Positions 1-7,369 of a stretch of DNA of 64,000 bases are shown one piece after another; the first letter of the stretch is position 1, and each line of letters begins with the position of its first letter. Position numbers and translations under genes: made by a program. The notes beneath the pieces were generated by a model. That model saw nothing but the letters and a program-made list of their open reading frames with translations, was not told the DNA's origin and ran no database searches. This DNA comes from Fibrella aestuarina BUZ 2 (GTDB lineage: Bacteria; Bacteroidota; Bacteroidia; Cytophagales; Spirosomataceae): NCBI RefSeq assembly GCF_000331105.1, contig NC_020054.1, positions 5,176,555-5,240,554 on the forward strand. The letters run 5' to 3'.

Positions 1-992
1 GCCGGGCCAATCAGTTCGATTACCAGCAGCACATTGTGTCGGGCTATGCGTCGTTTCGGATCAATACACCCCGCAAATGGACGTATACGCTCGGGAGTCG
101 CTATGAGCTGACCCGCATCACCGCCGATTTCGTGTCGACAAAAACCACCTTCGCCGACCGCTACACCAACCTATTGCCCAACGTCTCAGTATCGAAACGG
201 CTATCGGGCAATCAGCGCGTCCGGTTTAATTACAGCCAGCGGATTCAGCGTCCGTCGATCAACTTCCTCAACCCGTACATCAACTCGACCGACCCAAAAA
301 ACCTGTTCTTCGGCAACCCCTACCTCGACCCCGAACTGGCCCATTCGGCCGAAATCTCCTACAACACGTTTACCAAAAAAGGCCTGAACATCAACGCGAT
401 GGTCTTCGCCCGGCTGACTAACAACGCCATCGAGCGCGTCACGACCGTCGACACGGCCAATGTTTCCTATACGACCTACCAGAACATCGCCCGCAACGCC
501 ACCTACGGCCTCAACCTGTTTGGGTCGGGTCGCCCCTACCGCAACTGGCAACTGAACGGCTCGATCGGCGTCAACTACAACCTGCTAAATAGCGCGGCCT
601 TACAGGTGCAGAACAGCAACTGGAGCTACCGCGTGACGATCAACACGTCGGTGCCGTTGCCCAACGACATCAGTCTGCAGGCCAATGCCTCCTACAACTC
701 GGCCCGGATTCTGTTGCAGGGACGTACCTCGGGCTTTTACAACTACGCGTTTGCCGCCCGCAAGGAATTCAAAAAGCAACGCGTGGTGCTGACGCTGAAC
801 CTCGAAAACGCCTTCGCGCAGTACAACACCATCGTGAACCAGTTTCGTACGGCCACGTTCATCACAGACGGCGTCAACGAAAACGCTTACCGCAACATCC
901 GGCTGTCGGTCAACTGGCGTTTCGGGCAACTATCGGCCAAAGCACAGCGCCCCAAAAAGCGCATCACCAACGACGACGCGAAGACGGAATAA
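1..992 (+). CDS. Outer-membrane beta-barrel protein, C-terminal part (5' end outside window)
   Basis: The reading frame is open from the first bases of the window to TAA at 990-992, so only about the last 330 residues are present. The text alternates aromatic/polar beta strands, with motifs such as RPSINFLNPY and FFGNPYLDPELAHSAEISY, and ends in NWRFGQLSAKAQRPKKR. These are typical of the C-terminal barrel of Bacteroidota TonB-receptor-like proteins (outer membrane beta-barrel family, OMP_b-brl_3 type). It would sit in the outer membrane. The plug and carboxypeptidase-like N-terminal domains cannot be seen, so the substrate is unknown. A heptad-repeat hairpin follows the stop codon directly. 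Family assignment is good; function is not resolved. Confidence 0.8.
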   Translation, partial: RANQFDYQQHIVSGYASFRINTPRKWTYTLGSRYELTRITADFVSTKTTFADRYTNLLPNVSVSKRLSGNQRVRFNYSQRIQRPSINFLNPYINSTDPKNLFFGNPYLDPELAHSAEISYNTFTKKGLNINAMVFARLTNNAIERVTTVDTANVSYTTYQNIARNATYGLNLFGSGRPYRNWQLNGSIGVNYNLLNSAALQVQNSNWSYRVTINTSVPLPNDISLQANASYNSARILLQGRTSGFYNYAFAARKEFKKQRVVLTLNLENAFAQYNTIVNQFRTATFITDGVNENAYRNIRLSVNWRFGQLSAKAQRPKKRITNDDAKTE

Positions 993-995
993 ATG

Positions 996-1086
996 GAGTT
1001 TCTCCGGTTTGAGTTTTGGCGTTTTCCGCTGGCTGGCCCAAGCTTACTAGGGCGTCAGCCAACCGGAAACTCAAAAACGCTAAACT
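996..1086. repeat. Heptad-repeat hairpin element A
   Basis: Imperfect inverted repeat starting four bases after the barrel gene stop. The left arm carries GTTT/GAGTTT units at about 7-nt spacing (GAGTTTC, TGAGTTT, TGGCGTT), the right arm the complementary AAACTC units, and the tip is GGCTGGC...GTCAGCC. The tip resembles that of elements at 2711 and 35840. Probable role: 3' end hairpin or mobile REP-like element (inference). Confidence 0.65.
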
Positions 1087-1114
1087 CATTTTAGGTACGT
1101 ATCAGAAACTTACG

Positions 1115-1122
1115 TAGCTTTG
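1115..1122 (+). promoter_or_regulatory. Candidate -7 promoter box for the MATE gene
   Basis: TAGCTTTG matches the Bacteroidota -7 consensus TAnnTTTG exactly. It lies about 200 bases before the chosen ATG at 1323, so the leader would be long. The stretch 993-1322 otherwise holds hairpin A and no convincing gene; a pyrimidine-rich run precedes the start codon. Confidence 0.45.
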
Positions 1123-1322
1123 CCCTTCCAAAACACGCTTCGCCTTGCTGCGCTGCGTCTATGCCGATGAAGCTGATTGCGCTCGCTCGGGTTCGGTAAC
1201 GACAACGAGCTTTCTTTTCTGACCGCCCGCCCCACGCCAGCCGTGGCCGTTTGCGCTGTCTTCCTCTCTCCTTCTCTTCACATCGGTAGCCGTTTTTGAG
1301 CGGCCCTTTCTCCTTTTCTGTA

Positions 1323-2708
1323 ATGTCCCGATTTTTTCGGCTCTTGCTGGCTGCCTTGCGCGGCTCAGAAGCCAACCTGACGTCTGGTAGCATCAACCGG
1401 GCGATCTTCCTCCTATCCGTGCCCATGATTCTGGAAATGGTCATGGAGTCGCTCTTCGCGATCGTCGACGTGTTTTTCGTCGCCCGCGTGGGCACCGAAG
1501 CCGTCGCCACGGTGGGCCTGACCGAGTCGGTACTGACGCTGGTCTATTCCATCGCCATTGGCCTCAGCACGGCGGCTACGGCGCTGGTGGCTCGGCGCGT
1601 GGGCGAAAACAACACCGACGAAGCCAGCCGGGCCGTTGGGCAGGTGTTGTTTGTATCACTGACGGCGGCGATCGTGCTGGGTATTCCCGGCGTGGTGTTT
1701 GCGCCGGACCTGCTCCGGCTCATGGGCGGCGATCCGGGGCTGGTTGCCAGCGGGGCCGGGTACACCCGCGTCATCTTTGCTTCGGCACCGGCCATCATGT
1801 TGTTGCACACACTCAGCGGCTCGCTGCGGGGTGCGGGCGATGCCGCCACCGCCATGCGCTCCCTCTGGATCGCCAACGGCATTAACATCGTGCTCTGCCC
1901 GATCTTCATCTTCGGCTGGGGCCCCATCCCCGAGCTGGGCGTGATGGGCTCGGCGGTGGCTACCACCACGGGCCGCAGCCTGGGCGTACTGTACCAGCTT
2001 TACGCGCTGGCTGGTCCCAAAGGCCGGTTGCGTATCAGTTGGGCGTCGGTGGCGCCGGACGGGGGTGTTATTCGTAACCTGCTGAATCTCGCAGCGGGTG
2101 GTACCGGTCAGTTCCTGATCGGATCGGCCAGTTGGGTATTCCTGACGCGCATCGTCTCGACCTTCGGTAGCGACGTGGTGGCGGGCTATACCGTGGCGAT
2201 CCGCATTTTCATCTTCACGATTCTGCCGTCGTGGGGGATGGCCAATGCGGCGGCGACGCTCGTGGGGCAGAACCTGGGGGCCAACCAGCCCGACCGCGCC
2301 GAGACGTCGGTGTGGCGGGCGGCCTTGTGCAACCTGCTGTTTCTGTCGCCGGTGGGGCTGGCGCTGTATCTGGGCGCCGAATCGGTGGTCGGCATCTTTA
2401 GCCAACAGCCCGACGTGCTGGCCATCGGCGTGCAGAGCCTGCGGATTTTCTGCCTTGGGTACGTGTTCATGGCCTACGGCATGGTGGTGTCGCAGGCGCT
2501 CAACGGGGCGGGCGATACCCGGTCGCCCATGCTGATGAACATTTTGTGCTTCTGGGTTATTGAAATCCCGCTGGCCTGGCTGCTGGCCGAAGTGCTCCGC
2601 TGGGGGCCGTCGGGCGTGTTCTGGTCGGTGGCGATCGCCGAATCGCTGCTCGCGGTCGTCGCCGTGCTGATCTTCCGCCGGGGCCGCTGGCGAACTGTGA
2701 ACGTGTAA
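1323..2708 (+). CDS. MATE family efflux transporter
   Basis: 461 residues with about twelve hydrophobic segments. The N-terminal region TSGSINRAIFLLSVPMILEM and the following FAIVDVFFVARVGTEAVATVGL match the first helices of MATE (NorM/DinF-like) exporters, and the second half repeats the pattern (LVGQNLGANQPDRAE, FCLGYVFMAYGMVVSQALNGAGDT). The family exports cationic drugs or metabolites using a Na+ or H+ gradient across the inner membrane. An upstream in-frame TTG at 1296 is possible, but ATG at 1323 leaves a normal short basic N-terminus (MSRFFRLLLAALRG). It is followed at once by hairpin B and then hflX. The substrate cannot be told from sequence. Confidence 0.92.
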   Translation: MSRFFRLLLAALRGSEANLTSGSINRAIFLLSVPMILEMVMESLFAIVDVFFVARVGTEAVATVGLTESVLTLVYSIAIGLSTAATALVARRVGENNTDEASRAVGQVLFVSLTAAIVLGIPGVVFAPDLLRLMGGDPGLVASGAGYTRVIFASAPAIMLLHTLSGSLRGAGDAATAMRSLWIANGINIVLCPIFIFGWGPIPELGVMGSAVATTTGRSLGVLYQLYALAGPKGRLRISWASVAPDGGVIRNLLNLAAGGTGQFLIGSASWVFLTRIVSTFGSDVVAGYTVAIRIFIFTILPSWGMANAAATLVGQNLGANQPDRAETSVWRAALCNLLFLSPVGLALYLGAESVVGIFSQQPDVLAIGVQSLRIFCLGYVFMAYGMVVSQALNGAGDTRSPMLMNILCFWVIEIPLAWLLAEVLRWGPSGVFWSVAIAESLLAVVAVLIFRRGRWRTVNV

Positions 2709-2710
2709 AA

Positions 2711-2825
2711 CAGTTTTCAGTTTCGAGTTTTCAGTTTAGACTTAGCTGGCTCTCTAGAAGCCTGCATCAGCCAACGCTAAACCTTCGAAACTCGAAACCG
2801 AAAACTGGAACCTCTAAACTACTGT
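2711..2825. repeat. Heptad-repeat hairpin element B
   Basis: Begins two bases after the MATE stop. Left arm in exact 7-nt steps: CAGTTTT, CAGTTTC, GAGTTTT, CAGTTTA, GACTTAG. Right arm, also in 7-nt steps, carries CTAAACC, TTCGAAA, CTCGAAA, CCGAAAA, CTGGAAC, CTCTAAA. The arms pair imperfectly around a GCTGGCT...CAGCCAAC tip. Fills almost the whole gap to hflX. Confidence 0.75.
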
Positions 2826-2837
2826 TATCCATATAGT

Positions 2838-4124
2838 ATGATCGAAACGCATAAACAACCCGAAACCGCTGTGTTAGTGGCCGTTTCTACGCAGAAACAG
2901 ACCGCTTCGCAGACACAGGAATACCTGGACGAACTGGCCTTTCTGGCCGAAACGTCGGGGATTGTCACGAAGAAAACGTTTACCCAAAAGCTCGAACGGC
3001 CCGACGTGCGCACGTTTGTGGGCAAGGGGAAACTGGAAGAGATTCAGACGTATGTGATGGCCGAGCCCGTCGATACGATCATCTTCGACGACGACCTCAC
3101 GCCCGCGCAGGTACGTAACCTCGAAGCCGAGTTCAAAGACATCAAAGTGCTCGACCGGAGCCTGCTGATCCTGAACATCTTCTCGATGCGGGCGCAGACG
3201 GCGCAGTCGCGGGTGCAGGTCGAACTGGCGCAATACCAGTACATCTTCCCCCGTCTGACGCGCATGTGGACCCACTTGAGCCGCCAGAAAGGGGGCGCCG
3301 GGATGCGGGGGCCGGGTGAGAAAGAACTCGAAACCGACCGCCGGATCGTAAAAGACAGGATCGCCTTCCTGAAAGAAAAGCTGGAGAAGATCGACAAGCA
3401 AAGTCAGACGCGCCGCAAGGAGCGGGATCGCCTCGTGCGCGTGGCCCTGGTGGGGTACACCAACGTGGGCAAATCGACGCTGATGCGGACCGTGGCCAAG
3501 ACCGATGTCTTTGCCGAGAACAAGCTGTTTGCGACGGTCGATTCGACGGTGCGGAAAGTCACGCTGGGCAACATCCCGTTCCTGCTGACCGACACCGTTG
3601 GGTTTATCCGTAAGCTGCCCACGATGCTCATCGAGTCGTTTAAGTCGACGCTCGATGAGGTGCGCGAAGCCGATATTCTGCTGCACGTGGTCGATATCTC
3701 ACATCCCTCGTTTGAGGAGCATATCGACGTGGTGCACAAAACGTTGATCGAGCTGGGCGTAGCCGACAAGCCGGTGGTACTGGTGTTCAACAAAATGGAC
3801 GCCTTTGTACCGAAGGAAGAATGGGCGCCCGAGTTCGACGCCGAAACGGAGGGCGAAGTCCCCGCCGACGAACGGCGGCAGACGGCGCTAACGTACCTGA
3901 AACGGATGAACCTGGCGAAGCAGGCCGAGCACGTCGTATTCGTGTCGGCGCAAACGGGCGAGAACCTGTCGGAACTGCGCGAGCTGCTCTACGAGATGGT
4001 GAAGGAACGCCACTTCCAGATCTATCCCAACTGGCTGAACGTACCCCTGCTCGAAACGGCCACGCTGGGCGGCGACGGAGCCCGCCCCAGCGCGGAAGAA
4101 GTCACGCCAAAATTGGAGAACTAG
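2838..4124 (+). CDS. hflX: Ribosome-associated GTPase HflX
   Basis: 428 residues, normal for the family. The N-terminal HflX domain includes TIIFDDDLTPAQVRNLE and the diagnostic glycine-rich GGAGMRGPGEKELETDRR. The GTPase domain has P-loop GYTNVGKS (206-213), G3 DTVGF (from 252) and G4 NKMD (318-321). HflX binds the 50S subunit and splits stalled or hibernating 70S ribosomes. The ATG at 2838 gives a short disordered N-terminus followed by the conserved domain. No Shine-Dalgarno is visible. The C-terminus has about 20 residues beyond the G domain, with LNVPLLETA typical of the family. Confidence 0.97.
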   Translation: MIETHKQPETAVLVAVSTQKQTASQTQEYLDELAFLAETSGIVTKKTFTQKLERPDVRTFVGKGKLEEIQTYVMAEPVDTIIFDDDLTPAQVRNLEAEFKDIKVLDRSLLILNIFSMRAQTAQSRVQVELAQYQYIFPRLTRMWTHLSRQKGGAGMRGPGEKELETDRRIVKDRIAFLKEKLEKIDKQSQTRRKERDRLVRVALVGYTNVGKSTLMRTVAKTDVFAENKLFATVDSTVRKVTLGNIPFLLTDTVGFIRKLPTMLIESFKSTLDEVREADILLHVVDISHPSFEEHIDVVHKTLIELGVADKPVVLVFNKMDAFVPKEEWAPEFDAETEGEVPADERRQTALTYLKRMNLAKQAEHVVFVSAQTGENLSELRELLYEMVKERHFQIYPNWLNVPLLETATLGGDGARPSAEEVTPKLEN

Positions 4125-4143
4125 GCTGTTTTGCCCATTTTTG

Positions 4144-4233
4144 CAGTGAAATGCACAATGGATAATGAACGATGTACAATGAGTGATCGCATTGCCATTG
4201 TACATCGTTCATTATCCATTGTGCATTTCACTG
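4144..4233. repeat. Perfect 38-bp inverted repeat of heptads (element E) abutting the tRNA gene
   Basis: Left arm 4144-4181 and right arm 4196-4233 are perfect complements with a 14-nt loop. The left arm is built of 7-nt units TGCACAA, TGGATAA, TGAACGA, TGTACAA, TGAGTGA. The last base of the right arm is the first base of the tRNA. It lies 20 bases after the hflX stop. Same design as the other heptad hairpins but a different unit sequence. Confidence 0.85.
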
Positions 4234-4304
4234 GCACTGTAGTTCAACGGATAGAATAGGCGTTTCCTAAACGCTAGATGCGGGTTCGATTCCCGCCGGA
4301 GCCA
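4233..4304 (+). tRNA. tRNA-Arg (anticodon CCT)
   Basis: 72-nt cloverleaf. D-stem GTTC/GAAT (4242-4245, 4254-4257), anticodon stem GGCGT/ACGCT with loop TTCCTAA (4264-4270, anticodon CCT at 4266-4268), T-stem GCGGG/CCCGC with loop TTCGATT (4285-4291), discriminator A at 4304, no encoded CCA. It reads AGG codons. The 5' acceptor strand GGCACTG pairs poorly with CGGAGCC: one A-A mismatch at position 4 and one T-G wobble at position 6, where GGCTCCG would pair perfectly. The 5' end abuts the perfect inverted repeat. Confidence 0.9.
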
Positions 4305-4315
4305 CTTTATGGCCT

Positions 4316-4346
4316 CCTCAGTTGGCTCAAGCAGAGCCAACTGAGG
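4316..4346 (+). terminator. Hairpin downstream of tRNA-Arg
   Basis: 12-bp perfect stem (CCTCAGTTGGCT / AGCCAACTGAGG) with a 7-nt loop, 11 bases after the tRNA. No T-tract follows, so it may be a processing or weak termination structure. The rest of the gap to 4427 shows nothing more. Confidence 0.6.
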
Positions 4347-4427
4347 ATGACCACTTCCTGGCCAATCTCTCAAACAGATACGCCTACCTGGCACAGTGGC
4401 TGCTTTTGTCGGCAGGAACTGATGGCA

Positions 4428-5372
4428 TTATTGCGCGTAGAAGGTCGCCAATTGAGCCAGGCGCTGTTTAACCAGCGGGTTCTTCATGGGCTCAAATCTG
4501 GCTACCTCGACGTCGTCTTTCGTGACAGTCACATAAAAAGGCTGATTCAACCGGGTCGTGAGGTGGTAAATGGTTGCCAGCTCGGCAATATCCTCAAACC
4601 AGGCAGCCATGGCATACAACGAAGGAAACGGCGTCTTTGAGAGCGTTCTATACACGGCCGGCGCCGCACTGATCGGCACCGTCTTGCCGCTTCGGAAACG
4701 GGTTTGTTCCAGCAGCGAATCCAGGTACGTACCGGCGGGTACGTTCATCAAGCGCCATATACCCTTTGTAAACCGTGTCGGTTTAACCACTGATGTTGGC
4801 TCGTCGACGTGTGGGGTGATCTCCTTGACCGCGTCGACAATATGCGTGGCCTCGTGCATGAGCACGTAAACGATCGCGTCCATATTGCCCCCCTCAACGC
4901 GCACGTTGTAACGAGGCTCATCGGCCTGCTTAAAGCACGTGTTCTCTTTGGCCGAGGCCCAGTCAGCAATGGTTTCGTCCAGTAAACCGGCCCGAAACGT
5001 AATCGTAAACTGTCTGGACAGGCCGCTAGTATCAACGGGCGACGTCAATGCCGTGTTGGGCATGTTGTCCATAAAGCTGATGCTGTGCAAATGCTGTTTC
5101 AAAAGTTGCCGATGTAGTGGGGGCAGCAAGGCAAACGCACGGCTCACCTTCTCTTTCTGAGCGGGCGTCAGCTTATGGTCAACGGGATTCATGCCAGCCG
5201 CGCGGAATTTGTTGACGATCGCTTCGGAGGCTACCCGAATCCGTTCTGCGGGGTCATTTTCGTACGTCGCCGCCACCTTCTGCGCCAACATATGGCCCGA
5301 GACCAATAGCGTTAGCAAAGCCCAAGTCGCCCATCGAAAAACCGAGTTCTTAATCATCGCGTCATCAGTCAT
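4428..5372 (-). CDS. Secreted protein with HEATH zinc-peptidase motif
   Basis: 314 residues, family not recognised. An export signal is visible near the N-terminus (WATWALLTLLVSGHMLAQ). An alternative ATG at 5357 (MIKNSVFRW) would give a cleaner signal peptide than the acidic MTDDA start. The centre carries VLMHEATHIVD, an HExxH motif (H173, E174, H177 from the longer start), typical of zincin metallopeptidases. A plausible third ligand is E in WFEDIAELATIYH near residue 270. This suggests a periplasmic or outer-membrane zinc protease-like protein; activity is inferred only from the motif. Downstream gene of a minus-strand run with the NTF2-like gene, but separated from it by a strong hairpin. 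Confidence 0.75.
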   Translation of the reverse strand: MTDDAMIKNSVFRWATWALLTLLVSGHMLAQKVAATYENDPAERIRVASEAIVNKFRAAGMNPVDHKLTPAQKEKVSRAFALLPPLHRQLLKQHLHSISFMDNMPNTALTSPVDTSGLSRQFTITFRAGLLDETIADWASAKENTCFKQADEPRYNVRVEGGNMDAIVYVLMHEATHIVDAVKEITPHVDEPTSVVKPTRFTKGIWRLMNVPAGTYLDSLLEQTRFRSGKTVPISAAPAVYRTLSKTPFPSLYAMAAWFEDIAELATIYHLTTRLNQPFYVTVTKDDVEVARFEPMKNPLVKQRLAQLATFYAQ

Positions 5373-5377
5373 TTAGC

Positions 5378-5412
5378 GGATGCCCACTTGATCCGCTGTC
5401 AAGTGGGCATCC
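5378..5412 (-). terminator. Hairpin between NTF2-like gene and HEATH protein gene
   Basis: 14-bp perfect stem GGATGCCCACTTGA / TCAAGTGGGCATCC with a 7-nt loop. It lies after the stop of the NTF2-like gene and six bases before the next minus-strand start, so it may separate the two transcripts. No clear T-run. Confidence 0.6.
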
Positions 5413-5449
5413 TACTTGTGCAATTTGGGCAAATTTCGGCCGGGAGCGT

Positions 5450-5773
5450 CTACCCTGAAATGCGTAATGAGCGAATGAGTGGCCCATCCAGTTCGAGGTG
5501 GTAGTGCAGCACAGCCGGGCTTCCGGGAAACGTGCCGCTTACCTCGACGGTCAGCTCAGCCGTGGAGCCGGTTTGCTCGAAATCGAGTGGTTTTAGCTGC
5601 ATCCGGTACTTTTGGGTCGCCCCCTCTATCCATTGCTTAATTTCGGCTGAGCCCGCATAGGACGATCCTTCGTCGGAAACGGTAGCCGCTGTTGTAAAGT
5701 GCGCCGCAAATGCAGTGCTGTCCAGGTCATTCTGCGCCTTGACAAGGCCTTCTATATTGTCAGGGAGTTTCAT
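5450..5773 (-). CDS. NTF2-like (SnoaL/DUF4440-type) small protein
   Basis: 107 residues with the cone-fold pattern of the NTF2-like superfamily: helix with AQNDLDSTAFAAHFTTAATV, then DEGSSYAGSAEIKQWIEGA and beta strands KPLDFEQTGSTAELTVEVSG and AVLHYHLELDGPLIRSLRISG. No signal peptide, so cytoplasmic. Such proteins are small-ligand binders or isomerase-like enzymes; the ligand cannot be predicted. It lies 58 bases downstream of the SDR gene on the same strand and is probably cotranscribed with it under HxlR control (inference). Confidence 0.75.
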   Translation of the reverse strand: MKLPDNIEGLVKAQNDLDSTAFAAHFTTAATVSDEGSSYAGSAEIKQWIEGATQKYRMQLKPLDFEQTGSTAELTVEVSGTFPGSPAVLHYHLELDGPLIRSLRISG

Positions 5774-5831
5774 TAGTATACAGTTTATGGTTCAATAAAC
5801 GGGGTTTGTCGCCCGTCTGGAAACTACCGGT

Positions 5832-6620
5832 CTATACCGTGGGTATGGTGCCGCCGTCAATGACAAAGTCGGTGCCGGTCAGATAGGCCGCCCGGGGTGA
5901 AACCAGGAAGCCCACCAGTTCAGCCACTTCCTCAGGCCAGGCGGGCCGACCGAACGGAATACCGCCAAGGGCATCCATTACCCCCTCAGCGGCCTGTTCT
6001 ACGGTACTGCCTGAACGTTCGGCAATACGCTCCATCATTCGGCTCGATGCCGTGGTCATGATCCAGCCCGGCGATACGGTGAGCACACGTACCCCTTTTG
6101 GCGCCACCTCGTTCGACAGGCTTTTGCTGTAATTGACCAGCGCGGCTTTCGCCGCGGCATACGGCAGCGTGGCGTCGTATAAGGGCAACTTTGCCTGGAT
6201 GGACGCGATGTGGATGATGACCCCTGCCCCGCGCTTGATCATGCCGGGCAACAACCCGCGGTCTAAGCGCACGGGGGCCAGCAGATTCGTTTGAAACGAA
6301 GCCTCCCAATCTTCATCGGATAGCGTAGCGAACCCACCACCCGGCGTTTCTGAGCCACCCATGTTATTAACCAGGATATCCAGGTGACCGAATGTGCTAA
6401 GTATTTCGTCAATTACGTGCTGGGTGCCGGCCGGTTTGCTTAAGTCGGCGGCGATAAAATGGGTACCATGCGTCTCGTCTTCCGGCTTGTTTCTGGCCGT
6501 ACTAATCACCGTGGCACCCGCTCTCAACAGGCGATCGGCGATGGCCTTCCCGGCTCCTTTACTACCTCCGGTGACCAGTGCGATTTTGCCTGCCAATTCA
6601 TTGTCAAAGGGACTATCCAT
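5832..6620 (-). CDS. SDR family oxidoreductase
   Basis: 262 residues, standard classical SDR length. Cofactor motif TGGSKGAGKA near residue 17, NNMGG (in place of NNAG) near 87, catalytic Ser in IHIASIQAK, and YAAAK (Tyr/Lys pair) near 155. The C-terminus GTDFVIDGGTIPTV is typical of the family. It reduces a carbonyl or oxidises an alcohol with NAD(P)H; the substrate is unknown. Transcribed divergently from the HxlR regulator at 6749 with a shared 128-bp region carrying a palindromic operator, a common HxlR-oxidoreductase layout. Confidence 0.92.
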   Translation of the reverse strand: MDSPFDNELAGKIALVTGGSKGAGKAIADRLLRAGATVISTARNKPEDETHGTHFIAADLSKPAGTQHVIDEILSTFGHLDILVNNMGGSETPGGGFATLSDEDWEASFQTNLLAPVRLDRGLLPGMIKRGAGVIIHIASIQAKLPLYDATLPYAAAKAALVNYSKSLSNEVAPKGVRVLTVSPGWIMTTASSRMMERIAERSGSTVEQAAEGVMDALGGIPFGRPAWPEEVAELVGFLVSPRAAYLTGTDFVIDGGTIPTV

Positions 6621-6692
6621 AACGCTGTTGCTTTGTACAGGACAAATTTGGGGCGTATGACAGGCGCTGACAAGTACGGTCTTACGAATCAG

Positions 6693-6714
6693 ATAGGGAT
6701 AAATTTGTCCCTAT
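6693..6714. promoter_or_regulatory. 22-bp near-perfect palindrome, candidate HxlR operator
   Basis: ATAGGGATAAATTTGTCC plus CTAT reads almost the same on both strands, with one mismatched pair. A second partial copy, GGACAAATTTGGGG, lies at 6640-6653. The palindrome overlaps the expected -33 region of the HxlR promoter (TTG at 6714-6716), so autorepression and control of the divergent SDR are plausible. Confidence 0.6.
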
Positions 6715-6736
6715 TGAGCGGCCCGGTGCACCTGGT

Positions 6737-6744
6737 TATATTTG
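6737..6744 (+). promoter_or_regulatory. -7 promoter box of the HxlR gene
   Basis: TATATTTG matches TAnnTTTG exactly. A TTG at 6714-6716 is well placed as the -33 element. Only four bases (CCGT) separate the box from ATG at 6749, implying a leaderless transcript. Confidence 0.7.
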
Positions 6745-6748
6745 CCGT

Positions 6749-7117
6749 ATGTACGAACGAAAGACGTTGCCCGAGTTGACCTGTGGGCTCGACCTGATTG
6801 GCGAAGTACTTTACGGCAAATGGAAGATGCGGCTGTTGTGGTTTATCCACGAGGGTTTTCAACGCCCCAGCGAGCTGCAGCGAAAAATTCCGGGGGCTTC
6901 CCGGCGCGTGCTGAACGTACAGTTGAAGGAACTGGAAAGCCACGAACTGGTCGGAAAAGTGATTCACCCGGTTGTGCCGCCCAGGGTTGACTATTACCTC
7001 ACCGATTTGGGCCAATCACTCATTCCCGTTATTGGCGCTATCGGGCAATGGGGCGATCAGCATGATGAGCGCTTGCGGACCCTCATTCTGAAGAACATCA
7101 CACCCGAATCACAATGA
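6749..7117 (+). CDS. HxlR family transcriptional regulator
   Basis: 122 residues. The N-terminus MYERKTLPELTCGLDLIGEV then LYGKWKMRLLWFIHEG is the HxlR signature, followed by the winged helix (RPSELQRKIPGASRRVLNVQ, LKELESHELV) and the wing/strand HPVVPPRVDYYLTDLG. Cys12 is the conserved sensor cysteine position in redox- or aldehyde-sensing members. It likely binds the 22-bp palindrome between itself and the SDR gene. The start is fixed by the conserved MYERK and by the promoter box four bases upstream. Confidence 0.95.
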   Translation: MYERKTLPELTCGLDLIGEVLYGKWKMRLLWFIHEGFQRPSELQRKIPGASRRVLNVQLKELESHELVGKVIHPVVPPRVDYYLTDLGQSLIPVIGAIGQWGDQHDERLRTLILKNITPESQ

Positions 7118-7369
7118 TGGCTATCATGGCCAGTGTCTAATACTTTCTGAAGCCGTCGGGCATTTCACCACAATGGCTTCGGATTTTTAATTCGTTTAGG
7201 GGAGGTAGATATATTGGGGCTTCCTGGCCGTCACACAAAATCGGCCATTAACGCGTTCAGGTGGCTTATAGTACACGTATCTTCTGGCTCATTGTCAATG
7301 AAACGGACTATAGTAAATAGTGCTTATCGATCGACTAAGTTTATCCTATAACTCTTTTCATCTCTATTT

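Noticed and set aside
1123-1322. Riboswitch in the long leader of the MATE gene
   Set aside because: No known conserved aptamer elements could be matched by eye; the region is only pyrimidine-rich.
1656-2405. Long open frame on the minus strand inside the MATE gene
   Set aside because: Arg/His/Gln-rich shadow of GC-rich coding DNA with no motif; the plus-strand MATE is certain.
4144-4233. tRNA-adjacent integration (att) site of a genomic island
   Set aside because: The repeat is an inverted repeat with heptad structure at the 5' side of the tRNA; no integrase or duplicated tRNA 3' end was found nearby.
4278-4640. Plus-strand frame running from the tRNA into the HEATH gene
   Set aside because: Begins in the tRNA T-arm and runs antisense to a gene with signal peptide and HExxH motif.
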